Positions 56,721 to 64,000 of a stretch of DNA of 64,000 nucleotides are shown here, in pieces. The notes beneath the pieces were generated by a model. The model searched no databases. It worked only from the letters and a program-made list of their open reading frames with translations, and had not been told where the DNA came from. Both the position numbers and the translations under genes were made by a program. Location of the stretch: the NCBI GenBank assembly GCA_964019155.1, contig OZ025242.1, positions 91,273,808 through 91,337,807 on the forward strand. Reading direction: 5' to 3'. The DNA is from Osedax fenrisi (taxonomy: Eukaryota > Annelida > Polychaeta > Sabellida > Siboglinidae). Numbering within the stretch: position 1 is the first letter of the stretch; each line of letters opens with the position of its first letter.

Positions 56721-57478
56721 TAAAATTAGTATCTTTATATTTCCCTTTCAGCAATAATAATTTTAATTATTTTTTAACCTTAAGGTGTTTAAACATGTTT
56801 AATAATTGTGATTTTTTTGATCTACTATTATTTTCTACCTCAAATTATATTTTAAATAAGTTATATATTAATACATTTTATCTTTACAAAAACTTTTACA
56901 TTAATTTTTTCTTCATATCCATATTTTATACTATAATGTGCAATAACAACAGAAAATATTCATATTATTTTGAAGCCCTTTCGAAGAAAACATTATATAA
57001 ATATCATTGTAATTTAACAGAAAAAAAAATAAAAATTCTTCTAATAAATCGTTCAATTCTTAACTTGAAAACTATTTAAATATTTGTTATTTTGTGTAGA
57101 TAATTTATAAATTTATTTTTGAATATTTGCCAATATACATATATACTATTCTTATATTAAATTGTCATATATTTTCTATTCTTGACCTTTCTTGTCTGTT
57201 TTTAGTTTTTTTTTGTAGTTTTAGTTTTCTAAAGTTTATATTTTATTTTTATATATTACATGATGCTTTTTTGATCATTTTGTCAAGTCCTTAACAAGTA
57301 GGCCCTACAATTATTTGATATTTTCAGATTTAGTGTAAACAGGAAGTCAACTTAGATATAACTTTATGTTATATTAGTTTATTATTTTTTTAGGAATTTA
57401 TTATTTCAATTATAATTTAACTTTTTAGGACTTATCAGAATGGGTAATTGAATAATGGTAATTGTCTCGATAAGATAG

Positions 57479-57499
<21 letters not shown>

Positions 57500-57521
<22 letters not shown>

Positions 57522-58145
57522 CTATTTTCCTCCTGTTATCATCGACGGTCTCCCTATCATCCCTTCATCATCTGTTCTAAATCTTGGTGTTACTTTGAAT
57601 TCCAATATAGCTAATATATATAAATCAGCTAACTATCACCTCTTAAAAATTCGTCGTATAAGAAAAGGTTTCCTCAACAAAAACTTTCTCTAAACCTTAT
57701 GTCACTCGCTCTTAAAGCAATATATTATACTTCTCCTATTTATTTGACTTCCCTACTAACACAAAGATGCCCACTGACTTCCTTACGTTCAAAGTCCGAA
57801 TTTCCCTAATTTACCCTCGTGTCTCATACCTGAAATACCATAAACGCGTCTTCAGTTATATTGTTCCATCCTTATGGAACTCCCTCCATGCCTGTATTAG
57901 ATCAATCCATTCACACCCGTCCTTTATTACACACCTCACAAATTACATATCATAAATGTAATATATTTACTTATTTTAATCATATAATATCACTATTTTT
58001 ATAAATTATATTATTTAATGTTTTTTTTTATAAATTTATCTAATTTATTTATTTTATTTATCTATTTATTGTTTTCGTTCTATATTGTTATATGCACCTA
58101 CGAGGGGTGGCCATACCTATGATAAATGCTAATAAACATTATTAT
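57500..58145 (+). pseudogene. Second LINE fragment, CR1-like 3' end
   Basis: The first frame (to 57693) reads VLNLGVTLNSNIANIYKSAN then YHLLKIRRIRKGFLNKNFL, the thumb region of CR1/jockey-like RTs. After an internal deletion the next frame (57767-57955) has YHKRVFSYIVPSLWNSLHAC, the standard C-terminal tail. It differs from the preceding fragment, so two LINE families are present. Confidence 0.72.
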
Positions 58146-58149
58146 CATA

Positions 58150-58188
<39 letters not shown>

Positions 58189-58419
58189 TTTCAAATTTAG
58201 TTTCAATATGATTGACAGTTCAAATTAAATATAGGTAGCGATATATATTTACCCTTACGTGAAAATAACAAATACGGAATTGATGTGAACACCTACAAAT
58301 CTGATTAGGACATTATTAACACCTATTAACACCTATTAACACCTACAACAAATACAAAATTATACGGTTTCGCGTAACTTAACGTAAGGAATCGAAAACG
58401 GAATTGATGTGAACACCCT

Positions 58420-60055
58420 ATTAGAAAAAATATTAGAAATACAATGGAGTGAATTTACTTATCAATTATTCGAGAGTATGTTGGTGTCATGGCATTCTGT
58501 AATGATATATTTTCAAGAATCAGATAATAAATAAGCAGCAGGATATTAATAATGTACATCATTTACATTTAATTTTCTTTACAACATAATTATTAAATAA
58601 ATTTCACAATATTACAAATATTTACAATCGGATTTGTGACATCGATAATTTGTGATATGCTCAATCAGTTAGATGTTATACGCGTTAGTATTTATATGGA
58701 TTAATAATAGTTTATATGTTATTCAATAGGTAAAACTATATAGTCTGATAGAAATGGATTTAGTATGTTGCTGTCTTCGCAATATAAATAATAAGTTGTT
58801 ATAAATGATGGTAATTATAAGTATACTATAATTAAATATATATATATATATATATATAGTTTAAAAAGCATCCACCTAAACGTCCGAAAAAATATAAATA
58901 TACACATAATTTACATCTTCTGGTGAAAAGAAACTCTGATATAATAAAAACAGAACTTGTCAATATATCAGTGAAGTATCTAAAAGAGAGATTTTCCACA
59001 AAATAAATTTTGTTCTCAACATTTTTTGTTCTCATAATAATCAAATACATTCGTATTCATTATAATGATTAAACATTAATAATTATTAATTGCAATTAAC
59101 AATGCATGTAGCGAATCAGGATAATCAGTGACAGCGATCGCTTAGCTTAGCCTAATCTATTAGCTTTTATAATTATATATCACCTAACAGTAGTGACATC
59201 TCATATTCGGATAAAATACAATTACATAAAAATGTATATTAAAATAAACAATAAATACAAATATAAAAGAAAGAAGAAAAAACTTAAAAAATATTTTATT
59301 CCCATATTAGCATCTAAAGTAAAATATACAATACAATTAATACATTTGATTATATATTATTTTTAAATTATTACATTTATGCATAATACAAGTTTACATA
59401 TTCGAAATATAATAATTTATACTGGATACTAGAACTTATAAGAATTATTATACAATATTTCACATATTGTATAATAATTAATTGAATTATATATATATAT
59501 ATATATACAATAGATAATGGATACTAATGACGTAACAATTCGTGAAGCATCATATAGGTTACGCCAATACCTTTGATATTATTTAATATTTTGACTAAAC
59601 TCTACTTTAAAGAATTGTTAAGGGTATGCGCGGGTGTTCGACATATAAGTGTATACACCATGCTATTTATAGCTCTACCGAAAACCCGTTAATGATAACA
59701 AACTAATAGAGATAATTAAATAATTTTGTTATTCAATAGATACTATCCTAATACATATATATACTTATTTTCATAAATATAATTAATTTAAAAGAATGAA
59801 AAAATACAGTTTAAAAACGATGAATATTTTTTAATATAAATATAGTATACTAATCAGGATTTATTTGTAAATATAAAGTACTATATAGAATAATGATATA
59901 CAAATTGGTAGCAATATAGTATTATATGTTATACATATACAGTAAAAATTTCAGACAAGAATAATAACAATTTAAAAAGTAGTATATATACTATCAAAAT
60001 ATAAAAATGTACATATGGATGCTGAGTGAATAACTAGAAACTTAAGTAAATGGAT
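58420..60055. other. AT-rich interval, nothing recognised
   Basis: No gene. Short (TA)n tracts only. Confidence 0.5.
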
Positions 60056-60059
60056 TATC

Positions 60060-60640
60060 AAGTTTTTACAAAAATAATCATGGAAAATATGTACAAATAT
60101 ATAAAGTAAATGGCTTCCAAGTTTTTACATAAAATAATCATGGAAAATATACAAATAAAGTATACAATATAAAAACATTTATATATATAATAGTGACATA
60201 AGTATTACTATTATATAGTAATCAAAGTAATATTATACATGTAATATAAAACAAATATACTATGTACATATTACAAATATACATTATGGCATATAATACA
60301 AATACAGTAATAAATATATATATAATTAAAATTATGGAATATAATGAATAATAAGATCAAATAAATAATCATGGAAAATATGTACAAATATATAAAGTAA
60401 ATGGCTTCCAAGTTTTTACATAAATAATCATGGAAAATATGCAAATAAAATATACAATATAAAAACAAATTACCATTTACAAATATAATATAATATAAAA
60501 TAAATACAGTAATAAATATATACAATTATTGAATATAATGAATAATATAATAAATAAATACAGTAATAAATATATACAATTATGGAATATAATATAAAAT
60601 AAATACAGTAATAAATATATAAAATTAAAATTCGCCAGCA
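60060..60640. repeat. AT-rich direct repeats
   Basis: A block with AATAATCATGGAAAATATGT, AAGTAAATGGCTTCCAAGTT and TTTACATAAA occurs at about 60075-60150 and again at 60365-60450. It is followed by four or five units of ATACAGTAATAAATATATAC. Non-coding. Confidence 0.7.
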
Positions 60641-60720
60641 GAATAATCCGTACTTCCACGTGATCGAGAAACCCTAGAGTTGAGCGATGAGGAGGATTGT
60701 AGATTCAGTGATGTAGTCAA

Positions 60721-61164
60721 TCAACTTTTGTCTTGGGAAGAAGCTAGTCTATGCTCATAACTATGGGTATCTATCCCCATATTGTCATCGATTATACGTA
60801 GCGAAGCCTTATAACCAACGTTGAATCGCAGAATAGCAAGTGAAGTGGCAGCCTCAACGCTTAGTTTACCGACAAATTTATCCTGTAATTGTTAGATGTG
60901 TTTTAGATTATTCTAATAATAAATAAAATCTAATATATATATTGTATAGGTATACCTTAGAACACCTATTCCATATCATATCATGAAGCGATGCATAATT
61001 GTGTGAGGTGAATGTGCTAGTTGACAGCGTTTGTTGACAGAAGCACTCCTCCTTCTCGGCAGGATATTTTTGAAATCGTTCACTGCAGTGAAGGCTTTCG
61101 AGTCTCCATCATCGGAAATCATAACTGAATACTGCAGATTGTATTTCAATGAAGCTCCAGAGTC
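60721..61164 (-). pseudogene. Mutator-like transposase fragment with one intron
   Basis: The first part (from 61164) reads DSGASLKYNLQYSVMISDDG then DSKAFTAVND, matching the DGDSK motif of animal Mutator-like transposase domains (PF20700-type, from memory). A frame change and deletion lead to EKEECF, then SHNYASLHDMIWNRCSK. A perfect intron (AAG|GTATAC ... CAATTACAG, 60955-60883) joins in phase 0 to DKFVGKLSVEAATSLAILRF then NVGYKASLRIIDDNMGI, ending in TGA at 60723-60721. The middle third of the domain is missing. Confidence 0.65.
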
Positions 61165-61380
61165 GGCGGGCTATTTCTGTCTGATGATATCGATAATAAG
61201 TATAAAGTGATTTGTATAGTAATGTTAATAACCTCCATTTAATCAGATGAATATTGATGATTTCTCATACATTTGTGTGCGTGGCCTTCGTACCAACGTT
61301 CCCGCTCAACTCTCTGTATGTATATTTACGTATACTTACTTGGCAGTAGAGTGATAGAACTTCGTAGTCGAGAACGAGAC

Positions 61381-64000
61381 ACTTTCCCATTCGATGACGG
61401 CTCCTGCACAGTACAGACAGTAGAGAACCCCCTAGTTAGCCACGTGCCATTAGATGACGGCTCCTGCACAGTACAGACAGTAGAGAACCCCCTAGTTAGT
61501 CACGTGCCATTAGATGACGGCTCCTGCACAGTACAGACAGTAGAGAACCCCCTAGTTAGCGAGGTGCCATTAGATGACAGCTCCTGCACAGTACAGACAG
61601 TAGAGATCCCCCTAGTTAGCGAGGTGCCATTAGATGACGACTCCTGCACAGTACAGACAGTAGATAACCCCCTAGTTAGCCACATGCCATTAGATGACAG
61701 CTCCTGCACAGTACAGACAGTAGAGAACCCCCTAGTTAGCCACGTGCCATTAGATGACGGCTCCTGCACAGTACAGACAGTAGAGAACCCCCTAGTTAGT
61801 CACGTGCCATTAGATGACGGCTCCTGCACAGTACAGACAGTAGAGAACCCCCTAGTTAGCGAGGTGCCATTAGATGACAGCTCCTGCACAGTACAGACAG
61901 TAGAGAACCCCCTAGTTAGCGAGGTGCCATTAGATGACGGCTCCTGCACAGTACAGACAGTAGAGAACCCCCTAGTTAGCCACGTGCCATTAGATGACGG
62001 CTCCTGCACAGTACAGACAGTAGAGAACCCCCTAGTTAGCCACGTGCCATTAGATGACGGCTCCTGCACAGTACATACAGTAGAGAACCCCCTAGTTAGC
62101 CACGTGCCATTAGATGACGGCTCCTGCACAGTACAGACAGTAGAGAACCCCCTAGTTAGCCACGTGCCATTAGATGACGGCTCCTGCACAGTACAGACAG
62201 TAGAGAACCCCCTAGTTAGCCACATGACATTAGATGACGGCTCCTGCACAGTACAGACAGTAGATAACCCCCTAGTTAGCCAGGTGCCATTAGATGACGG
62301 CTCCTGCACAGTACAGACAGTAGAGAACCCCCTAGTTAGCGAGGTGCCATTAGATGACGACTCCTGCACAGTACAGACAGTAGAGAACCCCCTAGTTAGC
62401 CACCTGCCATTAGATGACGGCTCCTGCACAGTACAGACAGTAGAGAACCCCCTAGTTAGCCAAGTGCCATTAGATGACGGCTCCTGCACAGTACAGACAG
62501 TAGAGAACCCCCTAGTTAGCCAGGTGCCATTAGATGACGACTCCTGCACAGTACAGACAGTAGAGAACCCCCTAGTTAGCCAGGTGCCATTAGATGACGG
62601 CTCCTGCACAGTACAGACAGTAGAGAACCCCCTAGTTAGCCACGTGCCATTAGATGACGACTCCTGCACAGTACAGACAGTAGAGAACCCCCTAGTTAGC
62701 CACGTGCCATTAGATGACGGCTCCTGCACAGTACAGACAGTAGAGAACCCCCTAGTTAGCCAGGTGCCATTAGATGACAGCTCCTGCACAGTACAGACAG
62801 TAAAGAACCCCCTAGTTAGCCACGTGCCATTAGATGACGGCTCCTGCACAGTACAGACAGTAGAGATCCCCCTAGTTAGTCACGTGCCATTAGATGACGA
62901 CTCCTGCACAGTACAGACAGTAGAGAACCCCCTAGTTAGCCACGTGCCATTCAATGACGGCTCCTGCACAGTACAGACAGTAGAGAACCCCCTAGTTAGC
63001 CACGTGCCATTCAATGACGGCTCCTGCACAGTACAGACAGTAGAGAACCCCCTAGTTAGTCACATGCCATTAGATGACGGCTCCTGCACAGTACAGACAG
63101 TAGAGAACCCCCTAGTTAGTCACGTGCCATTCAATGACGGCTCCTGCACAGTACAGACAGTAGAGAACCCCCTAGTTAGTCACATGCCATTAGATGACGA
63201 CTCCTGCACAGTACAGACAGTAGAGAACCCCCTAGTTAGCCAGGTGCCATTAGATGACGGCTCCTGCACAGTACAGACAGTAGAGAACCCCCTAGTTAGT
63301 CACATGACATTAGATGACGGCTCCTGCACAGTACAGACAGTAGAGAACCCCCTAGTTAGCGAGGTGTCATTCGATGACGGCTCCTGCACAGTACAGACAG
63401 TAGAGAACCCCCTAGTTAGTCACATGCCATTCAATGACGGCTCCTGCACAGTACAGACAGTAGAGAACCCCCTAGTTAGCCACGTGCCATTCAATGACGG
63501 CTCCTGCACAGTACAGACAGTAGAGAACCCCCTAGTTAGTCACATGCCATTCAATGACGGCTCCTGCACAGTACAGACAGTAGAGAACCCCCTAGTTAGC
63601 CACGTGCCATTAGATGACGGCTCCTGCACAGTACAGACAGTAGAGAACCCCCTAGTTAGCGAGGTGCCATTAGATGACGGCTCCTGCACAGTACAGACAG
63701 TAGAGAACCCCCTAGTTAGCCACTTGCCATTAGATGACGGCTCCTGCACAGTACAGACAGTAGAGAACCCCCTAGTTAGCCACGTGCCATTAGATGACGG
63801 CTCCTGCACAGTACAGACAGTAGAGAACCCCCTAGTTAGCCACGTGCCATTCAATGACGGCTCCTGCACAGTACAGACAGTAGAGAACCCCCTAGTTAGC
63901 GAGGTGTCATTAGATGACGGCTCCTGCACAGTACAGACAGTAGAGAACCCCCTAGTTAGCGAGGTGCCATTCAATGACGGCTCCTGCACAGTACAGACAG
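61381..64000. repeat. 60-bp satellite array, at least 43 units, continues past the window
   Basis: Unit, plus strand: CACGTGCCATTAGATGACGG then CTCCTGCACAGTACAGACAG then TAGAGAACCCCCTAGTTAGC. Differences cluster in the first 18 bases (CAC/GAG/CAG, GTG/ATG, TTAGAT/TTCAAT); the rest is almost invariant. In the plus strand one frame (HVPLDDGSCTVQTVENPLVS) is free of stops through the entire array. The minus frame (PSSNGTWLTRGFSTVCTVQE) is interrupted by TGA in at least nine units. Many units contain CACGTG. Confidence 0.95.

Larger units (their letters stand above)
55410..58418. mobile_element. About 3-kb TIR-bounded block carrying LINE fragments
   Basis: The left end GGGTGTTCACATCAATTCCG then TTTTCTTACGTTAC is the inverse of the right end GTAACTTAACGTAAGGAATC then GAAAACGGAATTGATGTGAA and CACCC. 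A second copy of the right-end motif (ACGGAATTGATGTGAACACC) sits at 58273-58294, so the right end is doubled. No transposase is seen; the LINE pieces inside are probably later insertions. Confidence 0.55.

Noticed and set aside
56795..57079. 94-codon plus-strand frame after the LINE fragment
   Set aside because: Low-complexity Phe/Tyr/Asn-rich translation with no LINE or other motif that I can identify.
61381..64000. CRISPR-like array
   Set aside because: Units are contiguous 60-mers with no unique spacers, in a eukaryotic context. It is a satellite.

Overview
The window is nuclear DNA from an animal, very AT-rich, and most of it consists of (TA)n microsatellites and mobile-element debris. 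The animal assignment rests on one multi-exon gene with GT-AG introns, tRNA-derived SINEs, degraded non-LTR retrotransposons, hAT-like and other short terminal-inverted-repeat elements, Helitron helicase remnants and a Mutator-like transposase fragment. I cannot place the lineage more precisely.

The only intact-looking gene is on the minus strand, from 41,266 down to 23,289. I assembled it by hand from ten GC-rich exons. Every junction is GT-AG, every splice phase matches, and the exons sum to 1,947 nt (648 residues plus stop). The product looks like a type II membrane glycosyltransferase of the GT77 / Nucleotid_trans type: a short cytoplasmic tail, one signal-anchor segment, a long stem, a DVD catalytic motif, and a second C-terminal domain with an NRTLILPRFHC signature. 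Its stem carries two coding minisatellites: six 5-residue His-rich units, and 21 Ser-Lys-Glu-Leu units followed by six degenerate ones. Its introns are full of elements: a LINE in intron 9, MITEs in introns 2, 3, 4, 5 and 7, and SINEs in intron 4.

Layout. 0-7 kb: short TIR elements, minisatellites and foldbacks. 7-13 kb: two hAT-like elements in inverted orientation, one holding LINE debris. 9.5-11.4 and 19.3-21.2 kb: the arms of a large inverted duplication. 17.2-19.0 kb: a hAT-like element with another element nested in it. 22.7-41.3 kb: the glycosyltransferase gene and its repeat-laden introns. 42-44 kb: a diverged tandem repeat next to a Helitron. 44.7-49.5 kb: a Helitron Rep/helicase frame broken by two stops and two frameshifts. 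49.8-50.5 kb: a MITE with TA target duplications. 50.9-52.6 kb: a second, more decayed helicase copy. 55.4-58.4 kb: a TIR-bounded block with two LINE fragments. 60.7-61.2 kb: a Mutator-like transposase remnant. 61.4-64.0 kb: a 60-bp satellite that runs off the window.

The most novel signal is a set of four tiny, nearly perfect palindromes of 36-39 bp. They form two sequence families of two copies each, and every copy is flanked by an exact 7- or 8-bp direct repeat. One interrupts a MITE whose sister copy in this window shows the empty site. They behave like extremely small mobile units.
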